DNA from: Chelydra serpentina
Taxonomy: Eukaryota > Chordata > Testudines > Chelydridae
DNA: 64,000 nucleotides
Direction of reading: 5' to 3'
Assembly (NCBI GenBank): GCA_037349315.1
Contig: JBAIAC010000068.1
Coordinates: forward strand, 20,427,001-20,491,000
Shown here: one piece after another, positions 10,675 through 22,095 of the stretch
How positions within the stretch are numbered: the stretch's first letter is position 1
Layout: every line of letters starts with the position of its first letter
Made by a program: the position numbers and the translations under genes
Notes under the pieces: generated by a model
Told to the model about the DNA's origin: nothing
Databases searched by the model: none
Seen by the model: only the letters and a program-made list of their open reading frames with translations

Positions 10675-11174
10675 CTGAATGAAGAAACCAATACAGGATG
10701 AGTTATCCAATATTGCGCAATAGTTCTCAATTTCCAGCACCAATGTTTTCTCCACTAAGCGTTCTTGGAGATGAGTGTGTGGTAAGTAGGATAGTCATTT
10801 AGACGCTGGACACTGTGGCAAACAATTGTTGAACTGTATTATGGCATGCAGTGTTAGTTTTGTTCTTTGTTACTAGGCTTTTTATTGCAACATGCTGCTA
10901 CTTAGGTTTGGGTCTAATTGCTTACCACAGTTTTTACATTGCTATAACTCTGGTGTAACTGCAGAGGGCATCAGTCTTTCTAGCGCTAACCACACCCTTT
11001 ATGTTAATGATAACACCCCTGAGCATAAGGCCATACGAGGCCTGTGCACAACTTATCTCCCACCTAAGCCCTATTTTGAGAGTGGTTGAACCTTGTGCTG
11101 GCTTTGGGTTCGGGGTGAATATCAGCCATAGTGAGTAAAAAACAGATCTATTTGTGGCAATGATGGTATGCAGC

Positions 11175-11735
11175 TAAGTTCCCTGTAAGCTGCACGGCCA
11201 TGCAGCAGGCTATCAAGGGCCACCCAGATGGGGAGAGGCGCTCCTCCCCCAGCTCAGCCCAGCCCTGCTGGAGCTGCTGGGGAGAGGAGCCTCACCTCCG
11301 ATAGGGCCCAGCCCTGCCCTGCCCTGCCCTGCCCCACCCTGCCAGAGCTGCTGCAGCCCAGGAGAGGAGCCTCTCACCCAACCCTGAGCTGCTGGTGTGA
11401 GAGAGAGCCCCGTCCTGCATCCCGAACCCCTCATCCCTGGCCCCAACCCAGAGCCTTCACCCCTAGCCGGAGCCCTCACCCCCTGCACCCAACCCTCTGC
11501 CCCAGCCCTGAGCCCCCTCCTACACCCCAATCCCCTCAGCTCCACCCCAGAGCCCGCACCCCCAGCCAGAGCGCTCCCCCCTCCCCTGCACCCAACCCTC
11601 TGCCCTAGCCTTGATCTCCTTCCCACACTCTGAACTCCTCGGCCCTACCCCCACCACACATCACCTCCATATCGGTGCACATAACAAAATTCATTCTGCA
11701 CATGGATGTAAAAAATTAGAGGGAATATTGGTGCA
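11175..11735. mobile_element. GC-rich interspersed repeat with inverted ends in SLA intron 5
   Basis: The ends read TTCCCTGTAAGCTGC and, on the opposite strand, TTCCCTCTAATTTTT. The right end has GGTGCACATAACAAAATTC, a common turtle hAT-like terminus. The middle is a degenerate CCCTGCC/CCCCAGCC array that produces long spurious ORFs on both strands. No clear target duplication was found. Confidence 0.55.
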
Positions 11736-12103
11736 GTAAAGTGGGTGGGGGCAGAATGGACTAAAATATACACATTGCAAGTTGATAACTGTGCCATGTT
11801 CTTGAGAAGCTTAGTTCTATTCCTAATTAGGTTCCTGTTTGAGATGAGTACATCCAGGATTCTAGCATAGTTTAAATGTGTGTAATGAGGCTTTTGATTT
11901 AGTTACATTGTGAAAGCGTTGGTATTCAGAAACACCCTATATCATGTAGCTTGTTGAAGTTATGTCGAAGAATGTGGACTCTGATTGGGTATATCAGACA
12001 AAAGAGGGGTGTTGATTTTGGAGAACTAGAGCCGGATTTTGCACTGTCTTGCCTCTTGCATAGTCACTTACACCTCACTGAGGTATTTGTATGGCATCCA
12101 TTA
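11736..12103. other. SLA intron 5, no feature seen
   Basis: Unique-looking A/T-rich sequence without a recognisable element. Confidence 0.5.
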
Positions 12104-12305
12104 CTTTAAACCTCATCATCATTAATGCATATAGCCTCCCAAAACCCTTGTGGGAAGGGAAGGACTATTATCCTCCTTTCATAGGTGGGCAACTGAGGCA
12201 TAGAGAGACTGACTTCCCCAATGTCACACAGAAAAATTGTGGTAGAGTAGGGATTTGAACCTTGGTCTTCCTGGACCTAGGCCAGTGCACTAACCATTGG
12301 GTCAC
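12104..12305 (-). mobile_element. MIR SINE, antisense
   Basis: Contains AACTGAGGCATAGAGAG, CCCCAATGTCACACAG and the terminal CAGTGCACTAACCATTGG, the MIR order read in reverse. Confidence 0.85.
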
Positions 12306-13778
12306 AACATGGGTGTGAAATGCCCCTCTTCTGACTGAGTAGTACTTCCACCTACTCTGCTCTCACTCTGCCCTGCTGTACATGACCATGCAAAAGACAA
12401 AGCGGCAGACAATCAGGTCCATCATGTGTAACTTACCCAACCAAAGCATCAACACGTGTTCACCACTATGAACACTTGTAAAATATTCCAGTGTACAAAG
12501 TAGAGCTGCCCCTTGACTGCTCCAACCTGTGCTAACGAATAGCGCTATGTAATTGGTAAATTCTGGGGTTTTTTCAATACACTTATTTCACTATGAATTT
12601 TGCATATTCTCAGAGAGGGGAAAGTCATTCAGAGACAAAATGTTGATCATTGCCATCCAGATGTTGTGGATTATAAAGGCTCAGATTCTCATGTCCTTCC
12701 TTTACAGAAATACTTTTTTTTTTTAAAGGGGGAAATCAACTAACTAAAACATTTCAGAAAAGAGATTAGTATCCTGTCAAGTTTATTACTGCTTCTTTCC
12801 ACAAACTGGTCTAAAAAACTCCTTTTATCATATTACTACATCCACATACAAGTCATTAAACAGAACATTTTCCTTCCTTACTGAAAAGTAGGCTTTTTGG
12901 CCTACACAGAGTATTTCAATTTGGCCAGCATTATGCAAATATTGTGGCTTCACACCTTTTAAATGATTTCATTGTTGTTATTAATTGAAAGACTAGAACC
13001 ATTTATTCTTCACAAGTATGGTGTGATTAGTTTATTCCAGCCCTTCTTCCTCTTTCATTTTAAACCTTTCTGGTTTTCATATGATGTCATTGCAGCACTT
13101 ACTTAACTGTGGTATTTGATATAAGACTACTTTCTGATCTGAGTTGCACTGACATAAATCTGGAGTAACTCTATTAAAACCAATGTAGTTTCTCTGTACT
13201 GACATCAGTATAACTGAGCTCAGAATTTAGTCCATGATTACACCAACTCTGAGGTCTTAGGCCATATTTGCTCTGAGTTACACTAATATAAATCCAGAAC
13301 TCAGCAGCTAAGGCAATAACAGAATAACTGAGTAATTTTCCCAGCACGCACTGATACAAACAAGGTCGTGTAGTATGGAAGGTGCGAATAAGCTAATACA
13401 GTTGACACATCACTCCAGGGGGGAAATGCTGTTGTGTTGCTACATTGGACAACGTTAGCTCTAATCATATCAGAGCCTGGTTTCATTTAACATGGCTTTG
13501 TCTATCCGTACTACCAGTACTCAGCTGAGCTGTAGTCTTTCTTTCTGCTGGATTAATAGTGGAGGAACGGGGGAGATATGAATTGGGGAAGGGGAAGTGA
13601 ATTAAAAAAAATACAGTGGGCAGAAGCCAAATGTCTTTATTAATTATTATTAATTTTGTACTACAGTAACAGCTAAGATCCTGAGTCATGTTCCAGGATC
13701 CTCCTGTGCCACGCACTGCATGATATCTTACAATTGCTGGTGAAACATATTGTGTTCCTGCAGTTACAAGTCTCTTAC
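12306..13778. other. SLA intron 5, palindromic repeat fragment only
   Basis: Segments near 13140-13230 (TTGCACTGACATAAATC, GTATAACTGAGCTCAGA) resemble the short palindromic TGGTGTAAAT family also seen at 18540 and 43120. Nothing else is recognisable. Confidence 0.5.
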
Positions 13779-13910
13779 CTGAATAGTGATTCACAAGGTC
13801 CTCAAGGCACTGAAATGTTTGCCGTGGAGAGATGTAATACCAGTTGTTCGGCAAGCGGAAGATCCTGTAATGTTTCACTTGCCTGTGCCGGACTGACAAT
13901 GAATATAATC
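13779..13910 (-). CDS. SLA: SLA coding exon 5 (SH2 domain, second part)
   Basis: The acceptor is TTTCTGCAG and the donor is GTAAGAGA (13778 downward). It is 132 nt, residues 119-161 with split codons at both ends. It encodes LYSLSVRHRQVKHYRIFRLP and then NNWYYISPR...FQCLEDLVNHYS, very strongly conserved in SLAP. The His in VKHYRI is the usual SH2 beta-D histidine. An open frame extends past both splice sites, but those extensions are intronic. Confidence 0.97.
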
Positions 13911-14962
13911 CTGCAGAAACAGGAGAACCAAATGACATCAAGTAGCCACAATTCTAGGAAAACAAAGGTGCATTTCACAGACCTCTGTGGCTGCTGACTA
14001 AAGTCAGACCAGCTCTGAAATGAGGCGCCACAGTAACAGGTGTGCACTCGACAGGGCCAGCTCCAGCTTTTTGGCCACCCCAAGCAAAAAAATAAAATAA
14101 AAAATGGCCGCTGCCAGACTGCTGGAGCAAAAAACCCCCACACCCGCCCCAAGAATTCCTGGACTTCCGCCCCTTACAAGGTGCCCCCCTAGGCACATGC
14201 TTTCTCGTCTGGTGCCTGGAGCCGGCCCTGGCCCTTGAAGAATCTGAAAAAGCAAAATGACCTTTCTGATTTAAAGATCACAGATGGAGCAGAGGGTCGG
14301 TGGTTATAGCCTTAAATCCCTGATGGTGAGTCACTCTAAAGCTCCAACAATTTTTCCTTGAAACTTGTTGGTAGGATTTTCGAAAGGTCCCAAAGGGGTT
14401 AGATGCTGGGCACTTAGATTCCTTAGGAACTTTTGAAAATCCCCACCTGTTTGTTTTTTATTTAATTTCTTCCTCTTACTGTCTTTCCGTGGAGCTCTGA
14501 GGATCTTTTCCCATTTAATTCTTCACCCTACACTTTTTGGAAGCCTCATATCAGAGCCATGTAGGCAGAACTACTATGGACACTCCTTTTGAAACCCATT
14601 AAAACAATTTCTTAACAGGCCAGAGGGGGCCCTATTCTATTCATGTTCTTATACTGTGCCCATCACCCTGCACCTAGCCTAGTTAAAATATGCAGAGAGA
14701 CTCTCTAAAGTTTTAGTGTAGTAGCCGTGTTAGTCTGTGTCAGCAAAAAGAAAACAAGAACAATACCTGGGGCACCTTATGTTCACCGTCCTTCCCTGTG
14801 GGCATGAAACTTCCATGTGTTTGTAAAATGAAAGCACTTTGTGTTGCTATCCAACTTATAAGTGAGCTGCTCATTTGTGAGGAGGGAAGGGACTGAATGT
14901 TAGGAAGGAAGAGAACACTCATTAGAACTGAAGCTGGGAATTGCTGTGAGGGGATTCAAATT
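13911..14962. other. SLA intron 4, with a Penelope-tail fragment at 14715-14780
   Basis: AGTGTAGTAGCCGTGTTAG at 14715 begins a truncated Penelope-tail unit ending near GGCACCTTA. The 14050-14230 stretch (AGGGCCAGCTCCAGC to GAGCCGGCCCTGG) has inverted ends suggesting a small DNA element. No exon is seen between SLA exons 5 and 4. Confidence 0.55.
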
Positions 14963-15390
14963 CAGGCTGGATGAAAAATTTCCAAAGACAGTGTTTTGTT
15001 TTGTCTAAAACCTAATTTACTGTCAAAATTTTTCACAAAGAGTCTGCTTTCTGAGGAAAACTCTGATGCTTTGTCAAAAACACACACACAAAAACTGAAA
15101 AATTGTGCTCCCCAGCCAGACTACATCTCCCATGAAATACTATGGTCAGGGACACCATGATGCATTGCTCAACAAGAGAGGAGACCATTGTGCATCATGG
15201 GAGATGGCTCCTGGCCAGGGAGCCAAGCCTACAGAGGAGAATGAGGGTATGAGATACCCACATAACAACTCCCCTAAGGCACCACCCACATCAATGTTTT
15301 TTGGGTTTTGGCTGAAATGTTAGGTTTTGAGTTTTTGACAAAAAGTTAAAATTTTCCTTAGGGGAGGAGCCCATTTTCTGACCAGCTAGT
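14963..15390. mobile_element. Terminal-inverted-repeat element in SLA intron 4
   Basis: The left end GCTGGATGAAAAATTTCC and the right end (opposite strand) GCTGGTCAGAAAATGGG match the family also present at 55362. Inside is a spaced inverted repeat, CATCTCCCATG...CATGGGAGATG. Confidence 0.65.
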
Positions 15391-15898
15391 CTGGTGGTGG
15401 AAGGATGGTCAGAAGAAAATTTCAAGTGTTTAGTTTAAAACAAAACAACCACACAACTAAATAAGAAATATGTTTAGTTACTTTTTATGTATTTTACATT
15501 CCTTTCCACCCCCACCTTTGTGTATCTTTGTAGACTGAGGCAAAGGGTGGGGACCCTTTTACCCATCCTTTGGGTCTTCCTCTCTGTTTGAAATGCCTTG
15601 TGACCTTGGGGCATTTTGGGTGCTATCACCCAAATAAACAATGTTTAAATAATGTTTTGTATGTGCCAGTGATTAGGGAACTCTGCAAAGCTGTGGTTTT
15701 CCACGTTTCCAGCACTGCTTGTTATGGAGGTGATTGTTGAAGATGTTGCACTGTGAAATAGTTATTTTTTTATTACATATGGTTTAAAATTCTGGACTGA
15801 TGTGTGTGAAGTGAAAAAGGCAGAGAATGAAGAGCTATGGAAAGCCCAGTTGAAAGGAGATGCCGTAGTCTGGGAGGGGGAATGTTATGTTTTCTCAC

Positions 15899-16002
15899 CT
15901 TTCCTAGTTTCGCTCTCTCTAATCATGAAGGAGCCGACCTTGGTGTCAGGAAGCTGTAGAAGTTCTTCTGCTTTTTCTCTTCCCAGCCCTTCAAATAACC
16001 AA
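15899..16002 (-). CDS. SLA: SLA coding exon 4 (SH2 domain, first part)
   Basis: The acceptor is TTTCACAG and the donor is GTGAGAAA (15898 downward). It is 104 nt, residues 84-117 plus split codons. It encodes WLFEGLGREKAEELLQLPDT, then KVGSFMIRESETRK. FMIRES is the SH2 FLVR-type motif; Arg111 is the expected phosphotyrosine-contacting residue and is present. Confidence 0.96.
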
Positions 16003-16984
16003 CTGTGAAACAGAAAAAGAAGTTCTAGAATGACATGGATGAGAAAGAGAGCAGTATGTGGCCCTGAAAGTGCAGGACTAGCTAGAAAAGTGACTGCAAA
16101 AATGACACTGTAACCTTCTGCAGTTGCTTTCTTAACTATTCCAAGGATTATTTCCTCCGTTTATGGGGCAAATCTTGCTCTTCTCACTCATGCCAGTAAT
16201 TTCATTAAGAATGGCCTTATAAGAGAGGGAAAAACCCTTCAAGCTTGATTAATTTGAAATACTAACATTTACTAGTGTTAAACAAAGTCACTGTGTTTAA
16301 GTAACTAAACCTTTTCTTGTTGTGAGTCATTACCCACATTTATTAACCCAGGGATAAATGTATAATTATTCTGCATATGCTAGGCCAGATTCTGATCTCA
16401 CTTTAGTCTGGTTTTACACCAGTCTAATTTAATAGGCTTTACTGGTGGGAGAGTAGAACCAGGCATGCTGATTTTCTCTACCATCTACTGTCAGGTATCT
16501 CATACCTTCAGTGGGAGGCTTAAGCACATGCTTAGCTATAAGCATGGGCTAATTTCCATTGAAGTCAATAGAATTTAAGGACATGCCTAAAGGTAAGCAG
16601 GTAAAATGCTTTGCTGAATAGTGACAGACTTAAGCAGATGCTTTAATGGATTTCCTCAGTTGGGGCTGAGGGCAGTAACCAACCTCTGAACCTTCAGTAT
16701 CTATTCTAATGTGCAGGGATTCACTTCTTGAATGATCTCATTAGCCTTTTGAAGTTCCCCTTTTGTTCTAGTTGGTCTGTTTTTCATACAAACTTCAGTT
16801 TTGTCTCAGACTGAGTTTTCCCTCACCAGGGGGGAATTCACCCCTGTTCAGAAGACCAGCCCAGGGACCCACTCAAGCCACCACATTGTCTTAATTGAGA
16901 CTTAAATAGTGCATAGGCCCTGTGCATAGCAGTGAATTTCACCCCTGTTCTTATAAGTTGGATCTTTTTATCAGTATCTTAAAA
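16003..16984. other. SLA intron 3, no gene seen
   Basis: Contains a TGGTTTTACACCAGTCTAA segment of the short palindromic repeat family near 16411. Otherwise it is unremarkable. Confidence 0.5.
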
Positions 16985-17168
16985 TTAGAGATGGGCCCGA
17001 AGCTCACAGCTTGGATACAGAAGTGGATCGGAAGTTTCTCAAAGTGTCTGAGTGTTTGGAACTGGAGTTTTGCTTTGGTAAAAACAGCTGCTAAATTTAG
17101 ATCTGGATTGAAATATCCCCAAAATTCAAAGGAATTCAGATGTAGATATTTAATTCAGGTCATCTCTG
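16985..17168. mobile_element. Short DNA-transposon fragment next to SLA exon 3
   Basis: TTAGAGATGGGCCCGAAGC at the left and AGGTCATCTCT at the right are imperfect inverted ends. Related sequence with GGGATGGTCCCAAGTC occurs at 44468. The family name is not known to me. Confidence 0.5.
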
Positions 17169-17348
17169 CTTGACATAGATTTTTCTAGCTGGCTGCTGGT
17201 GGTGGTGTTGGTGGTGGTTATATTATTTGGATTATGATAGTACTTAGGGCCCCTAATTAAGGATGAAAAGTTGATTCTATAAACTAAGGTATGTGGGAAA
17301 TAACAGCACCTGTAGTTTTGGAATGCTGTGGAGAAAGCACGTACTCAC

Positions 17349-17435
17349 CCATGGTAAACTTTTGCTACGCATTTTCCTGGAATATAGTTTTCTCGACCTG
17401 TAGTGAGGGAATGGACTCTCCACCAACCGCCTTCA
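17349..17435 (-). CDS. SLA: SLA coding exon 3 (SH3 domain, second part)
   Basis: The acceptor is TTGACAG upstream of 17435 and the donor is GTGAGTAC from 17348 down. It is 87 nt: 1 nt finishing Asp54, 28 codons, and 2 nt of Gly83. It encodes EGGWWRVHSLTTGRENYIPG and then KCVAKVYH. The WW pair and the NYIPG strand match the peptide-binding surface and end of SH3 domains. The exon continues directly into the SH2 start (GWLFEGLGR). Confidence 0.95.
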
Positions 17436-17885
17436 CTGTCAAAGCAAGAAGATGGGGTATGGTCAAATGTGTTTGGGGAGCCTGCCTTCATTTTAGAAAC
17501 ATGCTAAGGCAGAAAACCGGCTAACATGCAATATTTGTTAACTAATCTGAGTATTCAGAAACACACGAAGAGCTCTCCGTTTCTTTGGTTTGCGTTATTT
17601 CATCTTCTAAATCTCACTGTTTGCTAGGTTATTGTTTAAACTGGCCACAGAAATAAGCTAAATATTAAACAATAAATTTGTTCCATTTGCTGCTTAAGTA
17701 GTGAAACCTATTCCTGTAGTCAAAAATAAGTTTCCCATATTGAACACCTTTATTACAGCTACTAACTGAGCATTAGTAAAGTCTAGTTGGAGATTAGATT
17801 TACAGTCTAATGGGACTGATTTACAGCCCATTGTTGACAATGGGAATCTTTTCATTTACTTCAATGAACTGCAGATCAGGCACTA

Positions 17886-18390
17886 ATGAATAGGATGGCC
17901 TGGTGGCTGAAGCATAGAACTGGGAGTCGAGACGCCTGGGTTCTTTTCCTGGCTCTTCATCAAACTTTCTTTGTGACCTTGGGCAAATCACTTAGGCCAG
18001 GTCTACACTACCAACTATATCAGTATAACGACGTCAGGGGTGTGGAAAAATCCACGCCCCTGAGCGATGTAGTTATACCAACCTATACCGCCGTGTCGAC
18101 AGCGCTGTCAGTGGGAGAGCTTCTCCCGTTGACATAGCTACTGCCTCTCAGGAAGGTGGATTAACTACAACAGGAGAAACTCTCCCATCGGCATACAGCA
18201 TGTTCACTAAAGTGCTATTGTGGCACAGCTGTGTCCCTGTAGTGCTGTACATGAAGACAAGCCCCTACTTACCTGTGCTTCAGTTTCCCCATCTGTTAGA
18301 AGGCAATAGCAAGATTGCGTCTTACAGGGATGGTGTGAAGCTTAAGTCATTAATGGAAGGGGTTACAGAAATGATCATCACCGTTGTTTT
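17886..18390 (+). mobile_element. MIR SINE split by a MITE
   Basis: The MIR reads GGTGGCTGAAGCATAGAACT ... TTGGGCAAATCACTTA at 17886-17994 and resumes at 18267 with ACTTACCTGTGCTTCAG, then CCCCATCTGTTAGAAGG. The interrupting MITE (17995-18266) begins GGCCAGGTCTACACTACC. ACTTA is duplicated at its borders (17990-17994, 18267-18271). This gives a relative age: MIR first, MITE later. Confidence 0.8.
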
Positions 18391-20302
18391 TCCCCCTTGT
18401 TTTCTGAATTTTTGTATCTGTATTGCAACTCTGAACTACATGGAATTTGAAAGTTCTTTTGGGAAGTTCATCATAATGTTTAGAGTGAAAATCGGCGTTG
18501 GGCTCTGCCTTGATTTCTAGTACCACATTTATTGTGGACCAGATCCTCAGCTGGTGTAAATGAGCATCACTCTGTTGAAATCAGCAGAGATGTGCCAGTT
18601 TACACCAGCCTAGGATCCAGCCCAGAGTGTGCATGCTGAGATTGAATAGAACCCACTGAGAATAAGCAAGAGGTTCCAGGTTTTGGCATACTTGTTACTG
18701 TCACGGGTGAGCAACAGTGATGGCAAACCTCAGAAGGTTCAGTTTGGTTCAGTGACCTCTCCCCGAACTCGGATAATTACCTGCATCACCCAACTCTGTC
18801 AATAAGGGCTGGAAATCTCAAGGCTGCAGGTTTTTTAGTGTGTGAAATCTGTGAGATTTCCTGTTTCCGTTTAAGGTAAAACATAGCACGAGAATAACTT
18901 TGCTGATGATATTTTCACATATCCTCTTATTAGCCAGTCAGACAAAAATAATGAAAAAAGACTCCCTCAGTCTCAAAACCTTGCCCAGAAAACAAAAGTC
19001 TCTCCTGAGTAAAGACTCCTATTTCTTCTTTTATCCAAACTAGGACCTCCACCCCGTGTTAACTCTGCGCCTAATGAATGATGTCCAGGGAGCGAGCAGA
19101 CTGTGAGGGGCTCTAAGAGGTTGGGGCCTGTCTCATAGTGTCTCATAGCACACTTTTCCAACTGGACCCCAGCTTGGTCATGATGACCCAATTCTGTCCC
19201 TGGGGGAATTCTGCTTGGAACCTTCTCACCCAATCCAAGGAAGGTAGTTTCCAGCAGAGTCAGTTGTTATGGTTTCTTTTCTCTTTTTTTTTTTTTTCCA
19301 GTCTCAACAGACTAATCTCTCCCTCGCCCCCGCATAAGTTCCTCAACCCAAAGTTCCTGGCTCTGACCTGAGAGGCTTTTGATAATAGGACTTCTCGCAG
19401 TCTCCCTTCTGTCCGTTTTTGTTTCTGGGAACAGTTTCTCCCAGCAGTAGCTCCAGCCTCCGGGAGGTATGGCAGTGCCCTCCCCCCACTTCCTGCTCCT
19501 CCTTTTATGCGGATCAGCCAGTTAAGCTGGAGGTCTTTTCCCAGGTGTAGTGGGCAAGGCTAATCAGCCTGCCAGTAAGTCAACTGCTGGCCTCTGACCT
19601 CCGTTGAATGGTATTCCTTATATCTTCACAGGGGCCAATCTGGCACCGCTTACCTAACACTGCTAACCATATCCAGTTACTAGTGATCATTACGGGTAAT
19701 CTATTCTGAGTAGATTCTGTGTTGTGTTGCTGCCCTGACTCATGCAGATGATTACCAGCCACGTTTTGAGTCCCAAGTGAGTGTGGTGATTTCAGCATTA
19801 TTCCTTGTGAACTCTCTCTCTTTTACCTAGTTGTTTGACTAAAAGGCTTAGAAAAATAACATAACAGGAGCAATGTGTGCAGCATAGAAGGGTTGAGTTT
19901 GACATGGCAGCTCTCCTGTCACTGCGGCTCTAACCAACCTAGCATCTCTCCTTTTCTTTCTCGGAGTGGTGTGTTTTTCAAATGACCTGAGAGACTGTAC
20001 CTCCTGCTAGGGTATGCATACCCATAGCTCCCATTAACATCCATCCATACCCCAGAGGGGAGAACAGATCCTCTGTTTAGAAGAGTTGTGCCTATTTGCA
20101 TAGAACATTGCAAGGTTTTTTTTCTGTGCTATAGCTGAATCAAAACAGGAAGAGAACTTTCCATGTAATGCTTACTTCAGCACTTGTTAATCAGTACATA
20201 ACAGACAAACAGACAAACAAAAATATGTGCTACATGTATCTCATTTTCAAAGTTCAATATTAACAATTAGACTGTACTATATAGTATATGAAGCATATGT
20301 AC
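18391..20302. other. SLA intron 2, palindromic repeat at 18540-18622
   Basis: CAGATCCTCAGCTGGTGTAA and TTTACACCAGCCTAGGATC form an imperfect hairpin of about 80 bp, a repeat family with further degenerate copies in the window. The rest has no recognised gene. Confidence 0.6.
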
Positions 20303-20428
<126 letters not shown>

Positions 20429-21467
20429 AATGGGCAGGATCCTTAGCTGATCTAAATCAGCTGTTTGGGGCTGGAAGCTGCAGTCTGCTAAGACGAGTTA
20501 GCACCATTTACACAATGGTGGAGAATTGCCCTTGCATAGGGAAACATTCTAGCCTCAGAAAGCTGGTGGAAGCTCTTCCAGCTGCTATGCCAGGGATATG
20601 CCAGAAGGGCATATCCCTCCCCTGATATGCCCTTCTCCTTATGGGACATCCAGGGCAGGGCATGGTCCCGATGGGGAATAGTTGACAGAGCACCGCGATC
20701 TAGATCCTCCACTGTTGTAAGGTCCTTTGTACCACTCATTAAAGTTAGGGGAGACTGGTTACTTCAGTTTACTCCCGCTGAGGATCTGGCTCTGTATGTC
20801 TTTGTGTGTGGGACTAACTGTCTGTGTGTCTGCAATACATTAAGGAAGGGTCGGAATGGGACCTCCAAGTCTGCATCCCTCAGAACTCTGAGAATGTGAT
20901 GAGTAGGATTTGGATCCAGATATGAAATTCATGGCGCAGGGTAATCTCTATCTGAGGGTCCAAACAGGAGTCTAAAGTCCAAAGACCTTCAGCCTATGGG
21001 GAAAAGTTTGGACAAGGATAAAGTATTTTTTCCTTCCCAACTCTAAAATTGGTTCCATTTGGTTAAGTATCAAATGCCTATCCAAAGCTGAATCGGTCTC
21101 ATGCAAGTAATCCCATTTTATATCACGCAGGATGAGTCCACGTTTTAGAACTGGGCCCTGTACATTGACTTGGCACCTGGAATTTCCTATCGCTCAATCC
21201 TGTGAGGTGCTGGGTGGCCTAAGTTACCAGTGGGAGTTAAGCATTTGCAGGATCGGGCCCTAGGTGAGTGCCTGAAAGGAGGCGTTCCATCTGGAACTGC
21301 ACATTGAGCAATAAGCATCTTTCCCAGCAACAATAGGCCTTGAACATTCTCTTGTTCAATAGAAACAAAAACCAAAGCATTCATCTAGCATCAAATGCAT
21401 AAACCAGAAGCTGTTCCCTATCTCACATCAGCTATATTGGGGGCTAGTTTAAAAAGGAACAACTTAC
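20429..21467. other. SLA intron 2, no gene seen
   Basis: Overlapping short ORFs on both strands near 20500-20740 have no recognisable product and no splice support. Confidence 0.5.
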
Positions 21468-21567
21468 TCTGATACCACACGTAGTTTCTCTCCTGTGTGA
21501 AATATTGGCTGGCTTATATCCGGGGAGGGATAATCACAGAGGACAGCAAGGATATCGCTCTCCTGAC
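21468..21567 (-). CDS. SLA: SLA coding exon 2 (SH3 domain, first part)
   Basis: The acceptor is TTTCCCTAG (+ strand 21568-21576) and the donor is GTAAGT (21467 downward). It is 100 nt: 2 nt completing Gly21, 32 codons and 2 nt of codon 54. It encodes QESDILAVLCDYPSPDISQ and continues to GEKLRVVS. DYPSPDIS and GEKLRV are hallmark SLAP/SH3 sequences. It is too short and phase-split to show as a large ORF. Confidence 0.95.
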
Positions 21568-21893
21568 CTAGGGAAAAGATGAAAATGTCAGTTTTTAAAG
21601 GATTATAAAATTCATAGCTAGGGTGGATGTCTTTAGAAAGTTACCCTCAAAGCCTACTGTACACCAGTGTAAATAGGAGCTGAATAGGAGCACCTATAAG
21701 TTTGTAGATCTTTGTTATTTACTTCTAGTTAGCCAAAAGCTTCTGCAGACTGACCTTGTTTAATAATTACCATATGCAAAGAAGAGACTCAGTCTGAAAG
21801 TAGCAAAACGAATAAATATGCATAGTATTAGGAAATGGCCTCATTTGAATAATATCATCATGCATGAATGGCTTAAATTACAATATGAGTAAT

Positions 21894-22095
21894 GCTGATG
21901 ATCAGGTTTCAGAGCAGCAGCCGCGTTAGTCTGTATCCATAAAAAGAACAGGAGTACTTGTGGCACCTTAGAGACTAACAAATTTATTTCAGCATAAGCT
22001 TTCGTAGGCTGTAGCCTATGAAAGCTTATGCTGAAATACATTTGTTAGTCTCTAAGGTGCCACAAGTACTCCTGTTCTTTTTGCTGATGATCAGG
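21894..22095. mobile_element. Fold-back Penelope-tail insertion with ~70-bp arms and 13-bp direct repeats
   Basis: Both borders carry GCTGATGATCAGG (21894-21906, 22083-22095). The unit begins TTTCAGAGCAGCAGCCGCGT and reaches AGCATAAGCTTTCGTAGGCT. It then turns and repeats the same sequence in reverse complement back to AGAACAGGAGTACTTG and five T. Arms are about 70 bp with few mismatches and almost no loop. It is in SLA intron 1. Confidence 0.85.

Noticed and set aside
11213..11633. Overlapping ORFs of up to 137 codons on both strands
   Set aside because: They come from a C-rich degenerate CCCTGCC array in an interspersed repeat; amino-acid composition is repetitive on both strands.
13483..13778. 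3' extension of the ORF over SLA exon 5
   Set aside because: The frame runs past a consensus GTAAGAGA donor, and the true continuation (EVSDGLCC) is at 10674.
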